64,000 nt of DNA from Anaerosalibacter sp. Marseille-P3206. GTDB lineage: Bacteria > Bacillota > Clostridia > Tissierellales > Sporanaerobacteraceae. The position numbers and the translations under genes were made by a program. Shown one piece after another: positions 45,049 to 53,161 of this stretch. How positions within the stretch are numbered: position 1 is the first letter of the stretch; each line of letters begins with the position of its first letter. Under the pieces are notes generated by a model, which did no database searches, was not told where the DNA came from, and saw only the letters and a list, made by a program, of their open reading frames with translations. Location: NCBI RefSeq assembly GCF_900155565.1, contig NZ_FUHM01000002.1, forward strand, positions 496,001-560,000. Reading direction: 5' to 3'.

Positions 45049-46485
45049 TTAAACCCTTAATCTTAATTTGTTAATTTTATATTGTAATCCTTGCCTTGTT
45101 AGTTTTAATACCTTTGCAGCTTGAGATATGTTTTCATCTTCGTCTTGAAGAGCTCTTTTAATAATATCCTTTTCTATTCTTTCTAAGTACTGACTTAAGG
45201 ATATAGCCTCTTCTTTTATGAACTTATAGTGGTCTATAGAATCTATATTAGTATTGCTATACTCAGAAAAATCTAGTGTCTGTTTGATTTGATTATTTTT
45301 TCTAAGATAGTAGGGAAACAAATCAAGGGTTATTTCTTGTTCATTACCTAAAAGGTTAATAGCACCTTCTATTACATTAGCTAATTCTCTTACATTTCCA
45401 GGCCAATGGTATTCATATATAAATTCTTTGGCTTTTTCCGACAATCTAATTCCTGTTTTGCCCATTTCCTTAGATATTTTTTCTATAAAATAATCTGTTA
45501 ATAATTTTATTTCATCTTTTCCTCTATCCCTTAATGGAGGAACAAATAGATTAACTACACTCAACCTAAAAAATAAGTCTTCTCTTAGTTTTTCTTCTTC
45601 TATAAGTTTCAGAGGATCTTCATTAGTTATTGCAATAAGTCTTACATCTACTTTTGTTTCTTTTTCACCACCTACAGGTCTAAACCTTTTTTCTTGAATA
45701 GCTCTTAGAAATTTTGCCTGAAGACTTAAAGGCATAGAGTTTATCTCATCCAGTACAAGAGTACCTCCATCTGCCTGTTGAAAAAGACCAGGTCTGTCTA
45801 TTGCACCTGTAAAAGCTCCTTTAGTAGTTCCAAAGAGCAAGCTTTCCAATAAAGTAGCAGGAAGTGCTGCACAGTTTTCTACAATGTATGGTTTATTCTC
45901 TCTATCACTATATTTGTGAATGCTCTGTGCAAACATCTCCTTTCCTGTACCTGATTCACCTATAATAAATACATTTGAATCAGTTTGACTTACCATTTTA
46001 GCTAATTCTTTTGCATTTAATATCTGAGGTGACTTACCAATGATGTCATCAAAAACAAACATTTCAAACTCACGATTTTCTTCATATTTACCATTTGTAT
46101 TAGCTCCATAACTAAGTATTTCTTCTATCATCTTTTTTATCTTAGTTATATCTCTTGCTACTTCAACTGCTCCAATTATTTCTCCATTACTTTTTATTGG
46201 CCATGTAGAATTAATAGTATTTATTCCTTTTCCGTATTCATTAAAATATATTTGAGGATTCCTGAGAATTGGTGCATCTGTTTCAATTACTTTCATAAGG
46301 GTACTCTCACCCTCTAGTGAAGGTAATACTTCAAATAGATTTTTGTCCATGACCTCTTCAACTTCTAAACCTTCCAAATTTGCCATAGTTTCATTGTAAA
46401 GAAGAGTTTTTCCCTCCTTATCTACAACATGAATCCCCTCATCAATAGATTTGTTAATAAGTTCAAGTAACTCCTTTTTCTTCAT
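45049..46485 (-). CDS. Sigma-54 interaction domain transcriptional activator with PAS sensor
   Basis: This 478-residue activator has an N-terminal PAS domain (about 8-120), a linker, a central AAA+ sigma-54-binding domain (about 148-380) with GESGTGKE (Walker A), GAFTGA and GGTLVLDEI (Walker B), and a Fis-type helix-turn-helix at the end (ISQAAKVLKLTRQGLQYKINKL). There is no receiver domain, so it senses a small molecule or redox state through PAS. Genes it might control are not obvious nearby. The ATG at 46485 is seven bases from GGAGG. Confidence 0.95.
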   Translation of the reverse strand: MKKKELLELINKSIDEGIHVVDKEGKTLLYNETMANLEGLEVEEVMDKNLFEVLPSLEGESTLMKVIETDAPILRNPQIYFNEYGKGINTINSTWPIKSNGEIIGAVEVARDITKIKKMIEEILSYGANTNGKYEENREFEMFVFDDIIGKSPQILNAKELAKMVSQTDSNVFIIGESGTGKEMFAQSIHKYSDRENKPYIVENCAALPATLLESLLFGTTKGAFTGAIDRPGLFQQADGGTLVLDEINSMPLSLQAKFLRAIQEKRFRPVGGEKETKVDVRLIAITNEDPLKLIEEEKLREDLFFRLSVVNLFVPPLRDRGKDEIKLLTDYFIEKISKEMGKTGIRLSEKAKEFIYEYHWPGNVRELANVIEGAINLLGNEQEITLDLFPYYLRKNNQIKQTLDFSEYSNTNIDSIDHYKFIKEEAISLSQYLERIEKDIIKRALQDEDENISQAAKVLKLTRQGLQYKINKLRLRV

Positions 46486-46688
46486 CAAATACCTCCGCCT
46501 AATCTGTTTTTACAAAATTCATGAGTTTATTACCTTTTAGTATGCCTATTTTTGTTTAATATTTATTAATCTATTTATTTAAAAGTTAAAAACTTTATAT
46601 CTATGCACTACTTTCATAATAATACATTTCTATTTTATCATTATAACTAATAAAAGTGAAATTAAAATTTGTTATTTCCTAAAATACT

Positions 46689-46728
46689 AGTTTCAAACTT
46701 GAAACTTCCCTTGGAAATATGATATAAT
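46689..46728 (+). promoter_or_regulatory. Rubrerythrin promoter with palindromic operator
   Basis: TTGAAA (46699-46704) and TATAAT (46723-46728) are 18 bases apart. The -35 lies inside a perfect inverted repeat, AGTTTCAAACTTGAAACT (46689-46706), as expected for a repressor site. It does not match the usual PerR or Rex boxes. The rest of the gap from 46489 is AT-rich with no other feature I can name. Confidence 0.6.
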
Positions 46729-46767
46729 TTTTTAAACATTTAACAAATTAAAAATGGAGGTATTAAT

Positions 46768-47358
46768 ATGAATTTAAAAGGTACTAAAACTGCTGAGAAT
46801 TTATTGAAAGCTTTTGCTGGTGAGTCTCAAGCTAGAAACAGATACACTTATTATGCTTCTGTAGCAGATAAAGAAGGTTATAAACAAATAAGAAATATTT
46901 TTATTGAAACTGCTGACAATGAAAAAGAACATGCTAAAAGATTCTATAAATTTTTACTTGAAGGTTTTAAAGATGAACTACCTGCAACTATAGAAATAAA
47001 TGCAACATATCCAGTTGCTCAAGGAACAACATTAGAAAATCTAAAAGCTGCAGCAAGTGGTGAAAATGAAGAATGGTCTGATTTATATCCAGAATTTGCT
47101 AAAGTTGCTGAAGAAGAAGGTTTTAAAGAAATTGCAGTAGCTTTTAAAATGATAGCTTCTGCTGAAAAAAGACATGAAACTAGATTTAATAAATTAGCTG
47201 CAAATGTTGAAAATAACAGCGTGTTTAAAAAAGAAGAAAAAATATTATGGAAATGCGGAAACTGCGGATATGTTCACGAGGGAACTACTGCACCTGAAGT
47301 ATGTCCAGCCTGTATCCACCCACAATCACATTTTGAAGTATTTGTAGAAAACTACTAG
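46768..47358 (+). CDS. rbr: Rubrerythrin
   Basis: This 196-residue peroxide-scavenging protein has a ferritin-like di-iron domain (about 1-145) with the EXXH-type ligands in GESQARNRYTYYA, ADNEKEHAKRF, AEEEGFKEIA and ASAEKRHETRF. A C-terminal rubredoxin domain (about 158-196) has the two CxxC pairs WKCGNCGYVHEG and CPACIHP. It reduces H2O2 in the cytosol of anaerobes. A strong GGAGG site, own promoter and terminator make it a single-gene unit. Confidence 0.97.
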   Translation: MNLKGTKTAENLLKAFAGESQARNRYTYYASVADKEGYKQIRNIFIETADNEKEHAKRFYKFLLEGFKDELPATIEINATYPVAQGTTLENLKAAASGENEEWSDLYPEFAKVAEEEGFKEIAVAFKMIASAEKRHETRFNKLAANVENNSVFKKEEKILWKCGNCGYVHEGTTAPEVCPACIHPQSHFEVFVENY

Positions 47359-47360
47359 AT

Positions 47361-47389
47361 AAAAAACTGGCTATTATAGCCAGTTTTTT
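47361..47389. terminator. Bidirectional terminator after rubrerythrin
   Basis: AAAAAACTGGCTA (47361-47373) pairs perfectly with TAGCCAGTTTTTT (47377-47389). Confidence 0.9.
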
Positions 47390-47397
47390 ATTATTCT

Positions 47398-48012
47398 TTA
47401 ACACATAATATTTGCTTTTATTATACTTGCCTTTTCATCTTTATCATTAACTATATTGTAATTAATACATGATGACTTATCCAAAGTTATAATTAAAATA
47501 TCTCCTTGATTTACAGTAAAAATTTCATCTTTAGAAATCTCTACTTGTATTTCTCCCCTTGTACAATATAATGCTTGTGTATAATTATTAAAATCTTTAC
47601 CTGACTTAAATATCAAATTAATTTTATCGTCTTTTTCTAAAAATAATGGTTCTAAATTTCCATTACATTTTTCATTCATCATCAGATTAAAATCAGTGAC
47701 CTTTCCATAACTTTTAGTGTGCCAGTTGCCACTAAAACTATCTTGATCGTAGGGATTTAATGTACAACTATATTGCCCTTCATGTTCAAGTAGAAGTTCT
47801 CCTTCAATTATCATAATGATTCTTTTAATGTTAGGAAGAGAGGTAAAAGTTGACTCCTCTAATTCTACTTTCGCAGAACTTAAACGCCAAGTAAAATTTC
47901 TATCCTCATATTTTGCATCACTTGGAAATATCGCCAATTGGGTTGTAGTGCCACCAGACCATTGACTAGTTTGCAAATCTTCTCTTCTAATTAACTTAAT
48001 ATCATATGTCAT
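47398..48012 (-). CDS. HutD/Ves-like cupin protein
   Basis: This 204-residue, two-cupin protein of the HutD type has the typical WSGGTTTQLAIFP and FTWRLSSAKVE near its start (about 15-50) and DQDSFSGNW in the first barrel. In other bacteria HutD occurs with histidine utilisation genes, where it may limit the pathway. No hut genes are near here. The ATG at 48012 is chosen over an upstream in-frame ATG because AAAGGC is better spaced. It lies just downstream of the L,D-transpeptidase gene. Confidence 0.85.
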   Translation of the reverse strand: MTYDIKLIRREDLQTSQWSGGTTTQLAIFPSDAKYEDRNFTWRLSSAKVELEESTFTSLPNIKRIIMIIEGELLLEHEGQYSCTLNPYDQDSFSGNWHTKSYGKVTDFNLMMNEKCNGNLEPLFLEKDDKINLIFKSGKDFNNYTQALYCTRGEIQVEISKDEIFTVNQGDILIITLDKSSCINYNIVNDKDEKASIIKANIMC

Positions 48013-48040
48013 ATCAATCAAGCCTTTCATTTGAAATTTG

Positions 48041-48850
48041 CTACTCTATTATCACTATTGAACCATCAGGCACATTGTCGAATATAAACTTAGACACTTC
48101 AACTGGTAATCTAATACATCCATGACTTGAAGGTTTGCCTAGTTTTTTAGCTTCTTCTTCTATAATCTCTCCATCTATTGTACATGGTATAGAATGAAAT
48201 AAATATGTCCCTTTAAATCCTACCCAATATTTCATTCCTTGTTCAAACCTAGGTACATATGACCATTCTCCCCTTCTACCTTCCTCTATCTGAAACACTC
48301 CCTTTGGAGTAAAACTATCCCTTATGCCACTAGAACCTATGCTTTTTAATACTAATTCCCCTTTGTTAAAAATTCTTATAGTTTGATTGTTTTCGCTAAA
48401 TTTGATTACCCATTCTGAAGAATTTTCATCGTATTTATGCGGTGGAATTCTATCAGTTCTTATGTATCTAGCATCTACATATCCTACCTGTCCACTTTTT
48501 AGTTTCACTTTAAACCACCCATTTGGAATAGTTTCTAGTAATTCTATTTTTTCATAATCTTTAAGTGTTACAATTACATCACTTTGTTCATCTTTATCAA
48601 TATATATTATTGTATTACCATTTTTCTCAATAGTGTTTAATGCTTCGCCTTCATAAATATGATTTGATACTTTATCACTTCTTTCTTCCAATAAATTTAG
48701 TGATCTACTAACTAATGGAATTCTTTCTTTTGATTCTGTTTTTTCTATATAATTAGCCTGTACAACTTTTTTAGAATAATAATTCATCAGACCAATACTA
48801 AAAATAAAAACTACTAAGATTATAAGAAGTATATTTTTATCTTTTTTCAT
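48041..48850 (-). CDS. L,D-transpeptidase (YkuD) with SH3-like domain
   Basis: This 269-residue protein has an N-terminal membrane anchor (about 6-25), an SH3b-like domain (about 80-132, GWFKVKLKSGQVGYVDARY) and a YkuD catalytic domain (about 145-269). The active-site motif is SHGCIRLP with His and Cys. It should make 3-3 cross-links in, or attach proteins to, peptidoglycan on the outer face. It is followed closely by the HutD-like gene, probably one transcript. Confidence 0.94.
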   Translation of the reverse strand: MKKDKNILLIILVVFIFSIGLMNYYSKKVVQANYIEKTESKERIPLVSRSLNLLEERSDKVSNHIYEGEALNTIEKNGNTIIYIDKDEQSDVIVTLKDYEKIELLETIPNGWFKVKLKSGQVGYVDARYIRTDRIPPHKYDENSSEWVIKFSENNQTIRIFNKGELVLKSIGSSGIRDSFTPKGVFQIEEGRRGEWSYVPRFEQGMKYWVGFKGTYLFHSIPCTIDGEIIEEEAKKLGKPSSHGCIRLPVEVSKFIFDNVPDGSIVIIE

Positions 48851-48960
48851 AATTAATCACCCAATTTATATATTTAACCTAATTATACCATATATCTTAA
48901 AAAAAACTCAATAAAAAATAAATTAAGGGTTAAAAAGTCCCCTTTTCAACCCTTAATTTT

Positions 48961-49719
48961 TTACTTAATATTTTTAGCTAAAATACCAGCGCCTATGGCA
49001 CCAGCAAAACGAGCCATTGGACTAGTCTTAACAGGATTCTCAAGTTTATCTGATAAACTTCTAACTATATAATCACATTCACATAGTCCACCGGTTAAGA
49101 AATAATTTGTCCCATCAGAATGCTTTTTGCACAGAGATGCAACCTTGTTTACTATTGAATCTACTATAGCAAAGGCTATATCCTCTTTTTTTTCTCCTCT
49201 CCCAATAAGACTTATTACCTCAGATTCAGCAAATACAGTACACATCGAACTTATAGTGACACCACTGCCCCTCTCGGCCAAATCACATAATGTGTTTATA
49301 TCTACTCCTAATGTATTTGCCATAATCTCTAAAAATCTTCCTGTACCTGCAGAACATTTATCATTCATAATAAAATCTACTATCATGCCATTTTCTACAG
49401 TTATAATCTTTGTATCTTGTCCTCCTATATCTACTACAGTACAATCTTCTCCTGTAAGATAGGCTGCTCCTTTTCCGTGACAAGTGATTTCAGTAACTGT
49501 CTTATGTGCATAAGGAACGGATACTCTTCCATATCCTGTAGCTACTACTTTCATGTCGTCTTCACATATTCCATCTGATATGATTCTATCCTTTATGACA
49601 TTAGCAGTTTCTATACTACTCCATCCCGTAGGTACAACAAATGTATTAATCAATTTGTCATTTTCAAATATCGCAGTCTTAGCTGCTGTAGACCCTATAT
49701 CGACTCCAATAAAATACAT
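48961..49719 (-). CDS. 2-hydroxyacyl-CoA dehydratase-type activator ATPase
   Basis: This 252-residue ASKHA ATPase of the HgdC/BadF family starts FIGVDIGSTAAKTAIF, has VVDIGGQDTKI, and keeps two cysteines (NDKCSAGTGRF and SSMCTVFAESEV) that bridge one [4Fe-4S] cluster between two subunits. Such proteins drive low-potential electrons into a partner reductase at the cost of ATP. The partner is the next gene upstream, 27 bases away. Confidence 0.95.
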   Translation of the reverse strand: MYFIGVDIGSTAAKTAIFENDKLINTFVVPTGWSSIETANVIKDRIISDGICEDDMKVVATGYGRVSVPYAHKTVTEITCHGKGAAYLTGEDCTVVDIGGQDTKIITVENGMIVDFIMNDKCSAGTGRFLEIMANTLGVDINTLCDLAERGSGVTISSMCTVFAESEVISLIGRGEKKEDIAFAIVDSIVNKVASLCKKHSDGTNYFLTGGLCECDYIVRSLSDKLENPVKTSPMARFAGAIGAGILAKNIK

Positions 49720-49746
49720 TTACCACCCTCCTTACAGTTTTTTAAA

Positions 49747-50895
49747 TTATATCATCTCGATAAATGCTGCTATTCTAGTCTTTAATTGTCCCTCATCTGA
49801 TGCTGAATAATCAGTTTCTATACTCATATATGGTATATCCTTTTCTTCATTAACAAAATCTTTAATTCTACGAGTTTCTACATTGTAAGTGTGGCAAGCT
49901 TGTAAAATTACATCTATTACACCGTCAACTTTATATTCATCTATCAGCTCAGATATTAAATCAATTCTATTATCATTTGGTGCCATAACTGAACATCCAA
50001 CATTTAAATACTTTTCAGTTAATGCATCTATTGGATCTTTTGTTTCATCAACTAAACGTATTTTCTCTTTTATACCACTACAATTTTCATAACATACAAC
50101 TACTGCTCCACTTTCTTCAATTAACTTAATTACCTTATTAGCAACTCCGCCAATAGGACATCCTGTAATTAATATTCTAGGAGCATCTTCACTAACTTTT
50201 CTTACTCCCTTTTCATATTCTTCTTTGAGCTCTTTAACCATGTTTCTTATATTTTTGTTTTGTTCATCTTTATCAAATGTAAAAGAAGCACCATGTAAAA
50301 CAGTATGAGTCTCCATACCTGTTATAGGTGGAGGACACATTTTACCTAATGAGTATAGTTCTTTTAAAACTCTTCTCTCCTCATTACATTTCTCTATAGC
50401 GTTTTTCAAGTCTTCATCTGTTATTTCGACATTGAATTCCTTCTCTAATCTTTCCTTCAATATTATCAATTCATTTTTCCAAACTCTAGCTGCATGTTTT
50501 CTATCTAAGGCTTGAGGAAGTTGCATAACATGCATTGGTTTTATTTGTCCTAGATATTCATACATCTTTTTCTTTCCATCACAAGTAGTTTCACCTACTA
50601 TAATGTCAGAAAAATATGTGAAAGGACACTTGTTTGTAATTGCAAAGCCATAGCTAGATTTTATAAGTGGACATAAATTCTTAGGCAAATCTCTTTCTGC
50701 ATCTTGTATGGTCTCTTCGCTCATTCCACATAGTGAAATAGGATGTGCGCCTGCTGCATAAATAATCTCCATTGGAGTAAATGTGCAAAAGGTTCCAACA
50801 ATATTTTCTCCTGCATCTTTGTATTCTTTTACCTTAATAAAAGAATTTCTTCTTGCTTCACTAAATTCATCGAAAATTTTTGGTAGATCGTTCAT
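49747..50895 (-). CDS. Double-cubane-cluster-type reductase (DCCP/YjiM, HgdB family)
   Basis: This 382-residue protein of the 2-hydroxyacyl-CoA dehydratase subunit family resembles the YjiM/double-cubane cluster proteins more than a dehydratase, because it is a single subunit next to one activator. Cys-bearing blocks include NIVGTFCTFTPMEIIYAAG, LPKNLCPLIKSSYG, NKCPFTYFSDIIVGETTCDGKKK (split here as two segments), ILITGCPIGG and ILQACHTYNVE. It probably reduces an unactivated small molecule with ATP-driven electrons. Substrate unknown. Confidence 0.9.
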   Translation of the reverse strand: MNDLPKIFDEFSEARRNSFIKVKEYKDAGENIVGTFCTFTPMEIIYAAGAHPISLCGMSEETIQDAERDLPKNLCPLIKSSYGFAITNKCPFTYFSDIIVGETTCDGKKKMYEYLGQIKPMHVMQLPQALDRKHAARVWKNELIILKERLEKEFNVEITDEDLKNAIEKCNEERRVLKELYSLGKMCPPPITGMETHTVLHGASFTFDKDEQNKNIRNMVKELKEEYEKGVRKVSEDAPRILITGCPIGGVANKVIKLIEESGAVVVCYENCSGIKEKIRLVDETKDPIDALTEKYLNVGCSVMAPNDNRIDLISELIDEYKVDGVIDVILQACHTYNVETRRIKDFVNEEKDIPYMSIETDYSASDEGQLKTRIAAFIEMI

Positions 50896-51045
50896 AATTT
50901 ATCTCCTTTCATTTAAGCTACTCATCACTTTGAATTGTTTAATTATCACTTATATTCTATATTTAAATAATAATTGTTTCCAATAGTATTCGAATTTTTG
51001 ATAGTTAAGCTTAAATGTATTGATTATTTATATAGATAAATTAGT

Positions 51046-52053
51046 TTAAATCCATACATAATTTAATATTAAATAAATAAAGTACATTCCTACTAAAAAA
51101 CCACCTTCAGGTTTTGATATTGAATCATCCTGATTCTTTGCAAAATAACGAAATGCAAATAATATAATTAACATAGTAGGTATTTGCAATTTGTAAAATT
51201 CAGTTGGCACAAGTAGACCACCTTTTGTTACTGCTGCAGAACTACCAATAACAAATAGTACATTTAGTATATCTGCCCCTATAATATTGCCAACTGCTAA
51301 TTCTCCATGACCTTTTTTTACAGCAGTAATAGCTGTTATAAGCTCCGGCAAACTAGTACCAAATGCAACCAATGTTGCTGCAATAACGCTTTGAGGTATA
51401 CCTACTCGTAATGCTGTTATTTCAACACTTGGAATAAGTATTTTAGATGAAACGATTACTAAAGCTATACCTAATACTAATTTAATTAACTGTAAAATCA
51501 ATGGACTATCTTCTTCAACAGCTGGAGCTGACTCTTCGCCATTTGATTCTTTTCCCCAACGAATAGTAGCAATAATATAAAGTATTAATAATCCAATAAA
51601 TATAAATCCCATCCATTGAGTAATTCTTCCTTCTGGTCCCTTAGAAAAAAACGGTAAGCTAACAACTGCTAATAATACTCCAGCCATTACTTGTAAACGT
51701 CCTTGATGTTCAATGATACCTTTATCTACTGGCAATTTACCTACTAATGCTGCAAGACCAAGAATTAAACCTGTATCTGCAATAATTGAACCAATTGCAT
51801 TTCCTAAAGCTAAATCCGGATTACCATTGATTGCAGCAATCACAGAAACAGTTACTTCAGGCAATGTAGTTCCTAAACTTACAATAGTTGCACCAATAAT
51901 CATTTTAGGAACACCCCAACGATGGGATAATCCAACGGCCTGATCAACTAAAATATCAGCACCCTTACTCAATGTAAATAAACTAAAAGCAATAATTCCA
52001 AGCAAAATTAATGTAGAAAGTTGATTAAGTGTAGAAAAAATTAATTCGTCCAT
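51046..52053 (-). CDS. Calcium/sodium antiporter (CaCA family)
   Basis: This 335-residue exchanger has ten hydrophobic segments in two inverted halves. The alpha-repeats are visible as VSLGTTLPEVTVSVIAA...GNAIGSIIADTGLILG (about 56-97) and VAFGTSLPELITAITAV...GNIIGADILNVLFVIG (about 225-268). It exchanges Ca2+ or a similar divalent ion for Na+. A yybP-ykoY riboswitch just upstream suggests Mn2+ control, so the protein may well export Mn2+. Confidence 0.94.
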   Translation of the reverse strand: MDELIFSTLNQLSTLILLGIIAFSLFTLSKGADILVDQAVGLSHRWGVPKMIIGATIVSLGTTLPEVTVSVIAAINGNPDLALGNAIGSIIADTGLILGLAALVGKLPVDKGIIEHQGRLQVMAGVLLAVVSLPFFSKGPEGRITQWMGFIFIGLLILYIIATIRWGKESNGEESAPAVEEDSPLILQLIKLVLGIALVIVSSKILIPSVEITALRVGIPQSVIAATLVAFGTSLPELITAITAVKKGHGELAVGNIIGADILNVLFVIGSSAAVTKGGLLVPTEFYKLQIPTMLIILFAFRYFAKNQDDSISKPEGGFLVGMYFIYLILNYVWI

Positions 52054-52089
52054 TTTTATCTTCCTCTCTTTTGTATTTTTTGTTTAAGT

Positions 52090-52222
52090 ACAAAAAAAAC
52101 CCTACGGTTTATTGTACTTAAATAAACCATAGAGTCTCACTAAGCTATTTAGCCACCAAAGCCGGGATTCATCATCCGTCATGACGACTTTGATTCCATA
52201 AAGGAAAGCTACTCCCTCCAAA
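52090..52222 (-). promoter_or_regulatory. yybP-ykoY (manganese) riboswitch with terminator
   Basis: The minus strand holds GGAGGGAGTAGC, AAAGTCGTCATGACGG, GAATCCCGGCTTTGGTGGC and AGTGAGACTC, the conserved parts of the Mn2+-sensing yybP-ykoY RNA (about 52124-52222). CTATGGTTTATT pairs with AATAAACCGTAG (52100-52132), followed by GGGTTTTTTTT, an intrinsic terminator that overlaps the aptamer's 3' end. Mn2+ binding should open expression of the antiporter. Confidence 0.92.
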
Positions 52223-52252
52223 TAGTGATTATATGAGATTACAATGTTGTTG

Positions 52253-53134
52253 TCAAGATTTATTAAGCTTAATATCCCAAATAGTAGAATTTTTTAACTT
52301 AAAAGGTGTTCTTTTAATACAATTGTGCCCTATAACCTTTACATCCATTCTGTTACTTAAAATATATTCAATAGCTTGTCCATATGTTATATCCTCTTTA
52401 AGCTTAATGGGATGAGATTCAATTAAACCCATATTTTGAAAAGTTGTAGAGGTTTTGCCACAAATATGAAGTATACTATTACCAAGCACAGACTCTACTC
52501 TTTTTAGTATGTTGAATGTGGATTTTCCACTGTATTCTCTATATACCTTTGGTCCAACTATATCTAGTGCTCCTGCTGGATCACCAAAAGATATTATCTG
52601 TGCACCTCTATTTATACCTTCCTTTATATACTTCAGTATATTGTCCTCTATAATTTTAAGAAATTGATTTACTCTCTCTGAATCCTTTCTAATACCCTTA
52701 TAAAAAACTCTAGAATCTATTAGTGATGTTATTATAGTAAAAGGTCCTTCCACATTTAAAACCACTGTTTCTCCTTGTTCTCTTAATATTTCTACAGCCT
52801 TTAAAACCTCAGCTATTCTTCTATTATTCAAGTCTATTTCTTCAATGTCTAACAATTCATCTAAAGAACTATAAGCATAGCTTTCAACCCTAGGCCCGGT
52901 TTTAGCATCACCTAATTTTATATTTCCTCCTAAGGCTTCAGCTTCTACAGTATTGCAGAATGGAAGTCTACATAATATATCATTTTTATGTTTCATTAAT
53001 TTTTTTGATAGTGTCACTATATATTCAGCTTTAGTATGAACCTCTGGAAATTTTAGTCCAGAATTTTTAACAATACTCTCAGGTATTTCTTCTAATTGAT
53101 CACTTACACATACAAAGTCTATAACTTTACTCAT
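52253..53134 (-). CDS. UroD-family corrinoid methyltransferase-like protein, short form
   Basis: This 293-residue protein has the uroporphyrinogen decarboxylase-like fold used by MtaA/CmuA-type methyltransferases. Family parts are FCNTVEAEALGG (about 58-69), NVEGPFTI, ISFGDPAGALDIVGPKVYREY and the zinc-site pieces LHICGK (His and Cys) and VIGHNCIK (Cys). It is shorter and more diverged than its 344-residue neighbour. It could methylate the corrinoid from a substrate or pass the methyl group on. It is the last gene of the corrinoid operon, 27 bases after the reactivase gene. Confidence 0.85.
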   Translation of the reverse strand: MSKVIDFVCVSDQLEEIPESIVKNSGLKFPEVHTKAEYIVTLSKKLMKHKNDILCRLPFCNTVEAEALGGNIKLGDAKTGPRVESYAYSSLDELLDIEEIDLNNRRIAEVLKAVEILREQGETVVLNVEGPFTIITSLIDSRVFYKGIRKDSERVNQFLKIIEDNILKYIKEGINRGAQIISFGDPAGALDIVGPKVYREYSGKSTFNILKRVESVLGNSILHICGKTSTTFQNMGLIESHPIKLKEDITYGQAIEYILSNRMDVKVIGHNCIKRTPFKLKNSTIWDIKLNKS

Positions 53135-53161
53135 TATTTATCACCCTATTTTTTTAATCAT

